This document shows, piece by piece, positions 20,555 to 30,174 of a DNA stretch of 64,000 nucleotides (positions are counted from its first letter, which is position 1; each line of letters begins with the position of its first letter). Source of the DNA: a bacterium (GTDB lineage Bacteria > Hinthialibacterota > Hinthialibacteria > Hinthialibacterales > Hinthialibacteraceae). A program made the translations under genes and the position numbers. The stretch is taken from assembly GCA_016125385.1 (NCBI GenBank), contig WGLV01000004.1, positions 54,615-118,614 of the forward strand, in the 5' to 3' direction. Below the pieces are notes generated by a model. The model ran no database searches, was not told the DNA's origin, and was given only the letters and a program-made list of their open reading frames with translations.

Positions 20555-21562
20555 ATGAATCAACGGTTTCAGACGATTAGAGGATTATTCGTATTTTTAT
20601 TCATAGGATTCATTTCGCTGTCGCATGCGGCCTCGCAGAATGATGAAAGTAAACAGGAACGCTCGGGTAATCCGGTATTTTCAGGATGGTACGCCGATCC
20701 TGAGGCGGTTATTTTTGAAAATAAATACTGGATTTATCCAACTACCTCAGCCCGGTATCAAAAACAGTTGTATTTCGATTGTTTTTCATCGCCCGACCTG
20801 GTTCGCTGGACAAAACATGAACACGTCTTGACCAGCGACTCGATTCAGTGGGCGAAAAAGGCGATGTGGGCGCCATCGGTCGTCGAAAATGACGGCAAAT
20901 ATTACTTTTTCTTCGCGGCGAATGACATTCAAAATAATGATGAAATCGGCGGAATCGGCGTCGCGGTTTCCAGCAAGCCGGATGGCCCCTTCACCGACTA
21001 TCTGGGGAAGCCGCTGATCGACCGGTTTTATAACGGCGCGCAGCCAATCGATCAATTTGTGTTTCAGGATGAAGGACAATTTTATATTGTGTATGGCGGA
21101 TGGAGACATTGCAACATCGCCAAATTGAAAGATGACTTTACCGGCATGATTCCTTTTGATGACGGTGAGATCTTTCACGAGATCACGCCCGAAGGGTATG
21201 TCGAAGGGCCGATTATGTTCAGGCGAAACGGAAAACTCTATTTTATGTGGTCTGAAGGCGGCTGGACGGGGCCGGATTACAGCGTCGCGTACGCCATGAG
21301 CGATTCACCACAGGGCCCATTCAAGCGCATCGGAAAGATACTCCAACAGGATCCGGATATCGCGACCGGCGCGGGGCACCACTCGATCATCAATGTTCCG
21401 AAAATGGATGACTGGTTTATCGTCTACCATCGCCGCCCGCTCGGTCATACGGACCGCGATCATCGAGTGACGTGCATCGATCGTATGGAATTCAACAGCG
21501 ATGGAACCATAAAGCCGGTAGTGATTACAAACGAAGGCGTCTTGCCTCGCCCCATTGAGTGA
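20555..21562 (+). CDS. Secreted GH43 family glycoside hydrolase
   Basis: 335 residues with signal peptide (about 1-26, ending SHAAS). A single GH43 propeller: NPVFSGWYADPEAVIFENKY carries the catalytic-base Asp, KKAMWAPSVVENDGKYYFFFAAND the second-blade motif, GAQPIDQFVFQDEGQFYIVYGG the pKa-setting Asp, GYVEGPIMFRRNGKLYFMWS the general-acid Glu, and GTGAGHHS-like GAGHHSIINVP near the end. Typical reactions are release of arabinose or xylose from hemicellulose. No extra binding domain. It has its own likely promoter and faces a convergent aldolase gene 42 bp downstream. Confidence 0.92.
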   Translation: MNQRFQTIRGLFVFLFIGFISLSHAASQNDESKQERSGNPVFSGWYADPEAVIFENKYWIYPTTSARYQKQLYFDCFSSPDLVRWTKHEHVLTSDSIQWAKKAMWAPSVVENDGKYYFFFAANDIQNNDEIGGIGVAVSSKPDGPFTDYLGKPLIDRFYNGAQPIDQFVFQDEGQFYIVYGGWRHCNIAKLKDDFTGMIPFDDGEIFHEITPEGYVEGPIMFRRNGKLYFMWSEGGWTGPDYSVAYAMSDSPQGPFKRIGKILQQDPDIATGAGHHSIINVPKMDDWFIVYHRRPLGHTDRDHRVTCIDRMEFNSDGTIKPVVITNEGVLPRPIE

Positions 21563-21604
21563 GGTCTGACTGTGTGAGATTGCGATAAAATGAATTGAGG
21601 TTGC

Positions 21605-22669
21605 TTAGTTATTCAAAACCGCTTTGATGTCGGACGCCAGGTGGTCGACGTCTTCCTCTGTGGTGTCCCAACTGCACATCAGGCGGCAGCCGTTCGTGCC
21701 GATGAACGTATAAAAATACCAACCTCTTTCACGCAGTTTTCGGGCGTGTTCTTCAGACAGGCGAATAAATACCGAATTCGCCTGAACGGTGTTCAGAATT
21801 TCAATGCCATCGATTTTTTTCAGGCGACTTTCAAGGAGTTTTGCGCACTGATTGGATTTTTGAGCGTATTTTAAAAAGGCACGATCTTTCAGCATGCCTA
21901 CCCACGGCGCGGATAGATAGCGCATTTTGGAAGCCAGTTGCCCCGCCTGTTTGCAGCGGTAATCGAACTCTTTCGACAGTTCAGTGTTGAAGAAGATCAC
22001 CGCCTCGCCCAGAGCCATTCCGTTTTTAGTTCCGCCAAAACAAAGTACGTCCACGCCGCGCTTCCAGGTGATTTCTTTGGGAGGCAGATTCAGAAACGCC
22101 AATGCGTTGGCGAAGCGCGCCCCATCCATGTGGATGGACAGTTTGTATTTCATCGCCAGCTCATGGAACTCGCTCAGTTCATCGGGCGTGTACACCGTGC
22201 CCAGTTCCGTCGCCTGAGTCAGGCTGATCACCTTGGGTTTGGGATAATGGATATCGCTGCGGCGCAGGATGCAATGCTCCAGCTCTTTGGGTGATGCTTT
22301 CCCGTTGGCGCCGCCCACCAGGAGCACCTTGGTTCCATTGGAAAAGAACTCCGGCGCGCCGCATTCGTCAGTTTCGATGTGGGAAGCGTTGTGGCACAGG
22401 ATGCTGTGATATGACGAGCACAAAGAGGACAGGGCCAGTGAGTTGGCGGCTGTTCCATTGAATACGAAATAAACCTCACAGTCGCATTCAAACAGTTCGC
22501 GTAACGCATCCGCCGCCTGCCGGGTCCAACAGTCCATGCCATACGATGCAACATGGCCGCTGTTGGCTTCGACCAATGCCTGCCACGCTTCCGGACAGAT
22601 TCCTGAATAGTTATCGCTCGCGAACTGCCGCCGATCGAATTCAATCACATCATCATACCGTTTATCCAT
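21605..22669 (-). CDS. Threonine aldolase-like PLP enzyme
   Basis: 354 residues from the ATG at 22669 (MDKRYDDVIEFDRRQFASDNYSG), preceded by GAGG. A longer in-frame start at 22717 adds an unlikely tail. Fold-type I PLP enzyme of the beta-eliminating lyase/threonine aldolase family: VYFVFNGTAANSLAL, HMDGARFANAL for the cofactor Asp, and CFGGTKNGMALGEA with Lys215 as the Schiff-base lysine. Cytoplasmic. Family reaction: cleavage of L-threonine or allo-threonine to glycine and acetaldehyde. It has no evident tie to the carbohydrate genes around it and is transcribed against them. Confidence 0.9.
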   Translation of the reverse strand: MDKRYDDVIEFDRRQFASDNYSGICPEAWQALVEANSGHVASYGMDCWTRQAADALRELFECDCEVYFVFNGTAANSLALSSLCSSYHSILCHNASHIETDECGAPEFFSNGTKVLLVGGANGKASPKELEHCILRRSDIHYPKPKVISLTQATELGTVYTPDELSEFHELAMKYKLSIHMDGARFANALAFLNLPPKEITWKRGVDVLCFGGTKNGMALGEAVIFFNTELSKEFDYRCKQAGQLASKMRYLSAPWVGMLKDRAFLKYAQKSNQCAKLLESRLKKIDGIEILNTVQANSVFIRLSEEHARKLRERGWYFYTFIGTNGCRLMCSWDTTEEDVDHLASDIKAVLNN

Positions 22670-23241
22670 TGCGCCGCCTCGGTGAGTTTTGTCTGGTTTT
22701 CTACCATCATAATCCAATTCGCCTGCTTGCAGCAGATCGCCATGAATCCAAAGTCGATCGAACCGGCAGGATGAGGAAGCTGGTTATTGCGTTTTCCGCG
22801 CCACCGAGGCGAGTAATGATTCCATCTAGCCAGGGCATTTCGAGATAGGACCGTGAAAAATCGGCAAAGTGAGAAAAGCTTGATATTCCTATGCGATTGC
22901 TGGTAGCATAAATCTTGTGGCATCGCTGGGGGAACTATTTCGCAGATGTGATGAATGAATTTCGCCCGGCTCTATGGATTTGATTTATAGTTCCGGTAAG
23001 AGAAATCACTGAAAATTGCTGTCTTTGATTTATTGCCGGGAGAGTTTTTCTTTGTATCACACGGCTTTTAAAAGGTTTTGCGTTTTTCTGGATGGGACGC
23101 CATGTATGCAAGTCGTTCTAATTTTGAGGCTGATACACGACAATTATATCAATTAGAGATGAATTGTAATTGGGGTAAATTATTTCATTTTCTTTTTTTT
23201 TTGAAGATTTTGTCTATGCAAAACTCGACGAGGAAAACAAC
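22670..23241. promoter_or_regulatory. Divergent AT-rich intergenic region
   Basis: About 570 bp between the leftward aldolase and the rightward GH67-like gene. The right half (22980-23240) is markedly AT-rich with T runs near 23190-23210. It must contain promoters for both directions. No gene, RNA or clear operator was recognised. Confidence 0.5.
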
Positions 23242-25473
23242 ATGACTGAGATATCAACGCGCAGATTTTCTTTTCTTTTTTTTATTTATTCCTTCGTAAT
23301 GATATGCGACGTCAACGCGGCGTCGGTTTTCTATGAGACGCAAAGCCGGCAGGCTGGTTTCGCGGTGGATGAAATAGAAAAAGCGTTACTCAAATCTGAA
23401 CCCGGCTTCAAACGCTTCAATATACCCGAAGCGCTCAACATAAGAGATGATATCAAGATAATACTCACTTCATTGACTGATACGGAAATGGTTGATCGGA
23501 TGATGGAAGCCGGGGCGTCTAAACCGGGCGAATTGATGCATGAAGGGTATTGCATCCGAAAAACTGAAAATGATTCAGGAATCACTCTGTGGGTGATCGG
23601 CGGTGACGAGTCGGGGACGCTTTATGGCGGGCTGGAAGTGGCTGAATTGATCAAAATTGGCGGTATCGATTCCGTGAAAGATTCGGAATGTAATCCTTAC
23701 ATGAGTATGCGAGGGGTGAAATTCAATATCCCGCTAGACGTCAGAACGCCAAGTTACACGGATGTTTGTGACGCCGCACAGAAAAATATAATCGAAATGT
23801 GGAATTATGATTTTTGGACGGAATATATCGATGAATTAGTGAGAGATCGATATAACTTCATATCCTTCTGGAATCTGCATCCATTCCCTTCGCTTGTGAG
23901 AGTCCCTGAATATCCGGATATCGCGTTGGATGACGTAAAACGTTCGACCGTCAAATGGAAAGAAAATTACGATCTGGAAGCGACGGGATTTGATGATCCT
24001 GAAATTTTGAATCATGTTGAAACCATCAAAAAGATTTCCATCGATGAAAAGATGGAATTCTGGCGCAAAGTCATGCGGTATGCAAAAGAACGCAATATTG
24101 ATATTTACTTTGTTACCTGGAATATTTTTACGTATGGTACAGATGGGAAATATGGAATTACGGATGACATTGCCAACGAAATCACGCTGGATTATTTTCG
24201 CAAAAGCGTTGAGCAGATGTTTCTCACGTATCCCGATCTCGCTGGAATCGGCTTGACCACCGGTGAAAATATGCGAAACGCCAGTTTCGATCAAAAAGAG
24301 GATTGGGCTTTTAATACCTATGGGCTGGGGCTGATGGACGCGTCGATAAAACAACCTGAACGTAGATTCACACTGATTCATCGGCAACATATGGCCGGCG
24401 CCAAGGATATTTTGAATAAATTTGCGTCTGTGACCGATCGAGAGAACATAAATTTTTTATTCAGTTTCAAATATGCCAAAGCGCATGTTTTCAGTTCGAC
24501 GACGCAAACCTTTCATCACGAATTCGTCAAAGATATCGGGGATATGAAAACGCTCTGGACGCTACGGAATGATGACATCTATCATTTTCGTTGGGGGGCG
24601 CCTGATTTCATCCGTGATTTTATTAAGCAAATTCCTCATCAGGTGACTATGGGTTTTTATTACGGATCAGATCAGTATGTCTGGGGCCGTGAATTTCTCA
24701 GTAAATATCCAGAATCGCCCCGGCAACTTGAAATCAGCAAACATTGGTATCATTGGATGTTATGGGGACGTCTGGGATTTGATCCCGATCTCGGAGACGA
24801 TCGCTTTGTTGGAATGATTCAGGATCGGTTTCCTGAAGTGAGCGGGAAAGAGATATTCGAGGCATGGCAGGCCGCTTCCATGACGTATCCGCTGACTACG
24901 GGGTTCCATTGGGGCGCGCTGGATTTTCAGTGGTATATCGAAGCGTGCAAAAGCCGCCCCGGCCCGGCGGAAACAGAGACTGGATTCCATGACGTCAATC
25001 GGTTTATTACTCTGAAACCTCACCCAGGATCAGGAAATTTATCCATTCCCGATTATGTCAGAGGATATGTCACGAAAGATATGCCGAATAAAATTACTCC
25101 TGTAGAAGTTTCTCAAAAACTGACCGCTAACGCGGACAAGGCTCTTGCTATTGTTTCCAATCTTGATTCGGTCGAAAACAGAGAACTGGCAAAAACAATT
25201 GAAGATATTCGCGCTATGGCCAATTTAGGGAAGTACTATGCGCATAAAATACATGGCGCCGTCGAGCTCGCTCTGTATCGAGAAACCGGAGAGAAAAACC
25301 ATCAAATTGCTTCTGTAACGGAATTGATCGAAGCACTTCAATTCTGGCGAACTTATACTGAGATCGCCAGCAAACAATATCACAATCCACTCTGGACGAA
25401 CCGTGTCGGTTATTGCGATTGGGATGAATTGACTCTAGAAGTCGAAAACGATATAGCTATAGCCCGCAAATGA
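23242..25473 (+). CDS. Secreted GH67/GH20-like putative glycoside hydrolase
   Basis: 743 residues; start preceded by GAGGAAAACAAC; signal peptide ends near DVNAAS. The first 130 residues resemble the small alpha/beta domain found before GH67, GH20 and GH84 barrels (WVIGGDESGTLYGGLEVAELI). A barrel-like part follows: MRGVKFNIPLDVRTPSY, RDRYNFISFWNLHPFPSLV, RYAKERNIDIYFVTWNIF and LAGIGLTTGENM, the last with a candidate catalytic Glu. The C-terminal third looks helical. I recognise the architecture of alpha-glucuronidase-like enzymes but not an exact family. Removal of glucuronic acid from xylan would fit the locus; this is inference. Base composition is more AT-rich than its neighbours. It overlaps the next gene by 4 bp. 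Confidence 0.72.
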   Translation: MTEISTRRFSFLFFIYSFVMICDVNAASVFYETQSRQAGFAVDEIEKALLKSEPGFKRFNIPEALNIRDDIKIILTSLTDTEMVDRMMEAGASKPGELMHEGYCIRKTENDSGITLWVIGGDESGTLYGGLEVAELIKIGGIDSVKDSECNPYMSMRGVKFNIPLDVRTPSYTDVCDAAQKNIIEMWNYDFWTEYIDELVRDRYNFISFWNLHPFPSLVRVPEYPDIALDDVKRSTVKWKENYDLEATGFDDPEILNHVETIKKISIDEKMEFWRKVMRYAKERNIDIYFVTWNIFTYGTDGKYGITDDIANEITLDYFRKSVEQMFLTYPDLAGIGLTTGENMRNASFDQKEDWAFNTYGLGLMDASIKQPERRFTLIHRQHMAGAKDILNKFASVTDRENINFLFSFKYAKAHVFSSTTQTFHHEFVKDIGDMKTLWTLRNDDIYHFRWGAPDFIRDFIKQIPHQVTMGFYYGSDQYVWGREFLSKYPESPRQLEISKHWYHWMLWGRLGFDPDLGDDRFVGMIQDRFPEVSGKEIFEAWQAASMTYPLTTGFHWGALDFQWYIEACKSRPGPAETETGFHDVNRFITLKPHPGSGNLSIPDYVRGYVTKDMPNKITPVEVSQKLTANADKALAIVSNLDSVENRELAKTIEDIRAMANLGKYYAHKIHGAVELALYRETGEKNHQIASVTELIEALQFWRTYTEIASKQYHNPLWTNRVGYCDWDELTLEVENDIAIARK

Positions 25474-26792
25474 AAAAAATGGAGACGTTCAACGTGAAAC
25501 GATTTACTTATTTCCTGTGGATTAGCGGTCTGATCGTTTCCTGTTTAAATGGGCGTTCCGCTGAATTGGAGCATGGCGCGCTAGCCGGCGAGCGATACCG
25601 GGTGATCGTGTCGTCGGATATCGGTGGAAGCGACCCGGACGATTTTCAGTCCATGATCCATTTTCTCCTGTACGCCGATCTGTTCGACGTTGAAGGAATC
25701 GTCGCCTCGCCCTGGGGAGAAGGCCGCAAGGAACACATCCTGCAAGTAATCGACCGGTATGACATAGACTATCCCCGGCTGAAACAACATTCAGAACGTT
25801 TTCCAACCCCCGATTATCTGCGTTCGATTTCAAAACAGGGAGCGATCGGAATCGCTCCTGAAAAGGGATATCGTACGCCCACTGAAGGTTCGGACTGGAT
25901 CGTCTCGTGTGCGAAAAAAGACGACCCGCGGCCCTTGTATATCCTCGCGTGGGCGTTGCCTGAAGACGTCGCGCAGGCGTTGCATGACGCGCCGGAGATT
26001 CTGCCGAAATTGCGCGTGATTTTCATCGGCGGACCCAATAAAAAGTGGGGCGTCAACGCCTTCGACTATCTGGAACGCAATTTCCCTGATTTGTGGATGA
26101 TCGAAAACAACTCAACCTATCGAGGTTTTTTTAACGGCGGCGATCAAAGCGAAGGGTGGGGAAACCTCTCGTTTTATGAGCGGCATATTCAAGGGAATGG
26201 AGCGCTGGGAGAATATTTTGGACGCTTTCGTGACGGCGATATCAAGATGGGTGACACGCCGACGGTGACTTATCTGATGCGCGGCGACCCTGAAGACCCG
26301 GAATCCCAAAGTTGGGGAGGGCGGTTCTATCGCGTTCAGTATCGTCCCAAGTTTATTTTTGATCGTCTCACAACCGTCAGCGATCAGGTTGAAGTTTTTT
26401 CGGTGATTGAGTTTAACCTGAAAGGTCCCGCTCCCGATTCTATTCATGACGACGAGGTTCAGTTCAAAGTTCATATCAATAATCAGGAAGTAGAGGGGTA
26501 TTACGCGGGCGAGGAGATATACCGTTTCCGTTTGTGCCCGAAAAATACCGGTGTGGAATCTTTCTTGATCGAGAGCGAACATCCGTGGTTGAATGGAAAA
26601 ACGGGGCAGTATACCGTCGTGAGCGAAGGGACGCTCGGTCATCGTCCGTATGAAGTGGCACACCGCTTCTGGTGGACCGACATGCTCGATTCAGAATATC
26701 AAGAGGGCGATTATTGCGGCGCGAAAACTGTCAATCGATGGCGAATAGACATTCTCAGCGATTGGAAACAACGGATGGACTGGCTGCGGTGA
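25470..26792 (+). CDS. Secreted DUF1593 protein (nucleoside-hydrolase-like fold)
   Basis: Up to 440 residues. The first ATG (25470) overlaps the previous stop in ATGA, suggesting coupled translation. A GTG at 25494 with GGAGA eight bases upstream is an alternative start that gives a neater signal peptide (KRFTYFLWISGLIVSCL). The N-terminal DUF1593 domain has VSSDIGGSDPDDFQSMIHFLLYAD, the Asp-rich metal site of the inosine/uridine nucleoside hydrolase fold, plus LYILAWALPEDVAQAL and VIFIGGPNKKWG. A C-terminal beta-sandwich (about 310-435) completes the usual architecture. Its substrate is unknown; such proteins are common beside plant-polysaccharide enzymes. Confidence 0.82.
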   Translation: MKKMETFNVKRFTYFLWISGLIVSCLNGRSAELEHGALAGERYRVIVSSDIGGSDPDDFQSMIHFLLYADLFDVEGIVASPWGEGRKEHILQVIDRYDIDYPRLKQHSERFPTPDYLRSISKQGAIGIAPEKGYRTPTEGSDWIVSCAKKDDPRPLYILAWALPEDVAQALHDAPEILPKLRVIFIGGPNKKWGVNAFDYLERNFPDLWMIENNSTYRGFFNGGDQSEGWGNLSFYERHIQGNGALGEYFGRFRDGDIKMGDTPTVTYLMRGDPEDPESQSWGGRFYRVQYRPKFIFDRLTTVSDQVEVFSVIEFNLKGPAPDSIHDDEVQFKVHINNQEVEGYYAGEEIYRFRLCPKNTGVESFLIESEHPWLNGKTGQYTVVSEGTLGHRPYEVAHRFWWTDMLDSEYQEGDYCGAKTVNRWRIDILSDWKQRMDWLR

Positions 26793-26886
26793 ATCTTATT
26801 CACAGACGACAGAGCGCGTCACGCAATAAATATGTTTGAACGCCGGCTTCCTCCTATTCAATAAGATTTTTATCTCAATCGAAGCG

Positions 26887-28554
26887 CTATTCAGCGCCAG
26901 CATTCAATTCAGGATGTTTGAGGTGGAAGTCCGTTGACTGTTGATACGCTCTGGCGGCTTCGAGCAGTTCCGCCTCGCCAAACAAGCGTCCAATCAGTGT
27001 GATTCCCGTGGGTGTTCCGTCTTCCTTGAATCCATTGGGAAATACGACGCAGGGATGACCGGTCAGATTGGTCAGCAACAGACTGTTTCCATTGAAGGGG
27101 GGCGCGATCACCACGTCAAAATTCTTCATGATGACGTCCATTTCTTCAATCAGTTGCGTTCGGATACGATTCGCCTGAATGTATTCAACGGCGGGGATGA
27201 ACCGAGCCTTGCGGAATGTATTGGGCCACGCCCAGACGCTTTGATTCACCAGCAGGTCGTCTTGCCCTGAGCGAGTCAATTCATCAAACGCCGCCGCCGC
27301 TTCCGCTGAAAGTATCAAACCCAGCGAACTGTATTCAAAATCGGGAAATTCAACCGGCGTGAGCGACACGCCGAGCGATTTGAATTGTTCAATCGTATTG
27401 CGATCGAATTTCTCATTGTCGTATTCGTCTTCCATTTTGGTTTTGAGGTATCCGAAGCGCAGATTTTTCACATCAACGTCAGCGTCATAATTGAACGGCG
27501 CCTCGATCTGGGATGGGTCTGAGTCATCAGGACCGATGATCGCGTTGAAAACGATCGCGCAATCTTCGGCTGTGCGGCAAATGGGGCCGAGTTTATCCAT
27601 CGACCATGAAAGAGCCATGGCGCCGCTACGGCTGACGCGGCCAAAAGTTGGCCGCAAACCGGTTGCGCCGCAACGAATGCAGGGCGAGACGATCGACCCG
27701 TTGGTTTCCGATCCGATCGCAAATGGAACCAAACCCGCCGCCACCGCCGATGCCGGTCCCGCCGATGATCCGCTCGATCCTTGCTCAATGTTCCACGGAT
27801 TTCGCGTTTTGCCGCCAAACCAGATATCGCCCATCGCCAGCGCGCCCAGCGTTAATTTGGCGATCAGCACCGCCCCCGCTTCACCAAGTTCGCGAATGAC
27901 TTCGGCGTCTTCATCGATTACCTGGTTTTCATAAGGTTTCGCTCCCCAGGTTGTTTTATATCCTTTCACTGCCAGCAGGTCTTTTACGCCGTAGGGGATT
28001 CCATGCAACAGGCCCCGATAGGTTCCCGCCGCGATTTCCGCGTCGGCTTTGGCGGCCTGGCGCAGGGCGCGCTCTTCGGTCAGAGTGACAACGCATTGCA
28101 GTTTGGACCCGTATTTCTTGAGGCGTGCCAGATACATCCGGGTTAATTCGGTGGATGTGATTTTGTGGTTCTCGATCAGGTACGCCAGATCGCGGACGGA
28201 TCGATAAGCGAGATCATCCGGATTCTTGGGGAGATCGGTCAGTTGAGGATCGCTGACTTGAAAGGGTTCTTGCCGCGTTTCGATATGAAAACTATTCGGC
28301 AACGGATTGAAGATCAACGCGGGAGCGGTTGAATTGCCGATCTTTCGTTCCCGAATCGGTTTGTAATCTTCCGCGTTCCACACATCGCCTTTCAGCATCA
28401 GGTCCAGTTCGCTTTCAGTAAAATCGAAACCGAACAAAGCCGCGGCGCTTTTCAATTGCTGGCGTATCACGTCCTGATTTTCATCGCTTTGAGCGGGTGT
28501 GGCGTATATGGAAAACAAAGAGATCAACAATGTGAAAAGCAGAAAGCGCATCAT
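26887..28554 (-). CDS. Secreted amidase signature family enzyme
   Basis: 555 residues with a clear signal peptide (MRFLLFTLLISLFSIYATPAQS). It shows the amidase signature Ser-Ser-Lys triad: Lys in GIPYGVKDLLAVKG, then the Gly/Ser-rich GSSGSSAGPASAVAAGLVPF and SETNGSIVSP. A C-terminal segment NLTGHPCVVFPNGFKEDGTPTGITLIG is also typical. The family hydrolyses amides, from GatA to peptide and aryl amidases. Export argues against a role in tRNA amidation and for a nutrient or detoxifying role. A single gene on the opposite strand to its neighbours. Confidence 0.9.
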   Translation of the reverse strand: MMRFLLFTLLISLFSIYATPAQSDENQDVIRQQLKSAAALFGFDFTESELDLMLKGDVWNAEDYKPIRERKIGNSTAPALIFNPLPNSFHIETRQEPFQVSDPQLTDLPKNPDDLAYRSVRDLAYLIENHKITSTELTRMYLARLKKYGSKLQCVVTLTEERALRQAAKADAEIAAGTYRGLLHGIPYGVKDLLAVKGYKTTWGAKPYENQVIDEDAEVIRELGEAGAVLIAKLTLGALAMGDIWFGGKTRNPWNIEQGSSGSSAGPASAVAAGLVPFAIGSETNGSIVSPCIRCGATGLRPTFGRVSRSGAMALSWSMDKLGPICRTAEDCAIVFNAIIGPDDSDPSQIEAPFNYDADVDVKNLRFGYLKTKMEDEYDNEKFDRNTIEQFKSLGVSLTPVEFPDFEYSSLGLILSAEAAAAFDELTRSGQDDLLVNQSVWAWPNTFRKARFIPAVEYIQANRIRTQLIEEMDVIMKNFDVVIAPPFNGNSLLLTNLTGHPCVVFPNGFKEDGTPTGITLIGRLFGEAELLEAARAYQQSTDFHLKHPELNAGAE

Positions 28555-28802
28555 TCTGAAACTCCTTCAGGGAATCTTTGTATAACCATACCAACCAATA
28601 TGAAATCAGCAAAATACTATTTACTTCCGGTGTATATATTGAAAACCAGCCTGTTCGGCGTTTCTCCAGCAGAACTTTGCTCTCCGCCAAGGGCTAAACA
28701 TTCCCAATATTCATGAGAAAATGATTCCGGTTTGAAGTGAACGCCCGTGAGGAGTTTGAAAGTAGCGCCCGTGCCATGATAGTGCGCCGGCGTTGAATAA
28801 CC

Positions 28803-30173
28803 ATGAAAATTTTAGAAAAAATCGTATTTCGATTGAATCGTTCGTTGATTCTGCTTTTCGTATTATTCGCCGCGTTAAGCGCGGTCTCATCAAAAATCGC
28901 ATCGGCTTTCGATGAGGTGAGCGGCGTCCAAGCCATCAAGGCGAGTGAGTTTCTAGATTCCATCGGAGTCAATTCGTCGATTTCGCGGCGAGGCGAGACT
29001 CTCACGGATACGATCGACGCCGTGACGTATCTGGGCATGCGATGGATTCGCACCGGCTATGAAGGCCGCATCCCCATCGCCGATCTGATCGAGTTGCACA
29101 AGCGCACCGGCGTCCGGTTCAGTTACGGTCTGCTGAGCGGTGGCGCCGATCTCGATAGGCTTTTATCGGGCGCCCGTGAACTGGCCGCGGCCGGCGCGCT
29201 GATCGCGCTTGAGGGCAATAACGAACCCAATAACTGGGGCATTGAATACCTGGGTGAAAAAGGCGGTGGAAAACGATCGTGGCTGCCGGTCGCGAAGTTA
29301 CAGCGTGATTTATACGACGCCGTCAAGAACGATCACGTACTGAAAGAGTATCCGGTATGGAGTCTTTCGGAAAACGGCGCCGAGACGGATAACGCCGGTT
29401 TACAGTTTTTAACCATCCCGGATGACGCCGATTGTCTGATGTCCGGTGGAACCCGGTTCGCCGATTTCGCGAATTGCCACAACTATATGACGCATCCGAG
29501 CTGGCCCGGTCTGCATGACAATCAGACATGGATCGCGGCCGATCCAACGGCGGCGTGCAAGGTCGATGGCTTGTATGGGAACTATGGCAGGACATGGCGG
29601 ATTCACGCGCCGGGATACGCGGAAAGCGATCTGCTGAACCTTCCGCGTGTCACCACCGAAACCGGCATTACGCTTGATGACGAAATTACTGAACGAATAC
29701 AGGCGCTGCTTTATATGAGCGTGTATCTGGATCAGTGTAAGCGGGGCTGGAAGCATACGGCGATCTACCTGTTAAGAGACCGATCCGATGAAAGCGGAAA
29801 TCAGACTTTTGGATTCTATCGACCCGATTATTCTCGCCGGCTGGCGGCGGACTATCTGCATAACCTGACCCGTATTCTCGCGGATTCAGGAGCGGCTGAT
29901 TCGCCGGAACGCTTGAACTATTCCATTGAAGGCCAAACCGATATGGTTCACGATCTGCTGATACAGAAAAGCAATGGCCGCTTGTATCTGACCGTGTGGG
30001 GTGAGCGTTTTACCGGCGGCTCGGATGAAGTCAGGGTGAAGCTGGGTAAAACGTTCGCTTTGGTAAACGTGTTCGATCCGACGACGGGCGATACTCCCAT
30101 GCAGCGGCTGACCAGCGTAGATTCAGTCCGATTAACCGTAAGCGATCATCCATTCATTCTGGAGCTCTATTAA
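28803..30173 (+). CDS. Secreted clan GH-A-like putative glycoside hydrolase
   Basis: 456 residues with an N-terminal membrane or signal segment (about 14-32). The sequence reads as a (beta/alpha)8 barrel of clan GH-A: YLGMRWIRTG, GALIALEGNNEPNNWG with candidate acid/base Glu141, NCHNYMTHPSWPG, and RVTTETGITL with candidate nucleophile Glu286. The C-terminal 90 residues form a small beta domain. I cannot place it in a numbered family with confidence; GH39 or GH5-like relatives are the nearest by motif. The GH29 gene starts 1 bp after its stop, so the two are co-transcribed and probably act on the same glycan. Confidence 0.75.
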   Translation: MKILEKIVFRLNRSLILLFVLFAALSAVSSKIASAFDEVSGVQAIKASEFLDSIGVNSSISRRGETLTDTIDAVTYLGMRWIRTGYEGRIPIADLIELHKRTGVRFSYGLLSGGADLDRLLSGARELAAAGALIALEGNNEPNNWGIEYLGEKGGGKRSWLPVAKLQRDLYDAVKNDHVLKEYPVWSLSENGAETDNAGLQFLTIPDDADCLMSGGTRFADFANCHNYMTHPSWPGLHDNQTWIAADPTAACKVDGLYGNYGRTWRIHAPGYAESDLLNLPRVTTETGITLDDEITERIQALLYMSVYLDQCKRGWKHTAIYLLRDRSDESGNQTFGFYRPDYSRRLAADYLHNLTRILADSGAADSPERLNYSIEGQTDMVHDLLIQKSNGRLYLTVWGERFTGGSDEVRVKLGKTFALVNVFDPTTGDTPMQRLTSVDSVRLTVSDHPFILELY

Positions 30174-30174
30174 A

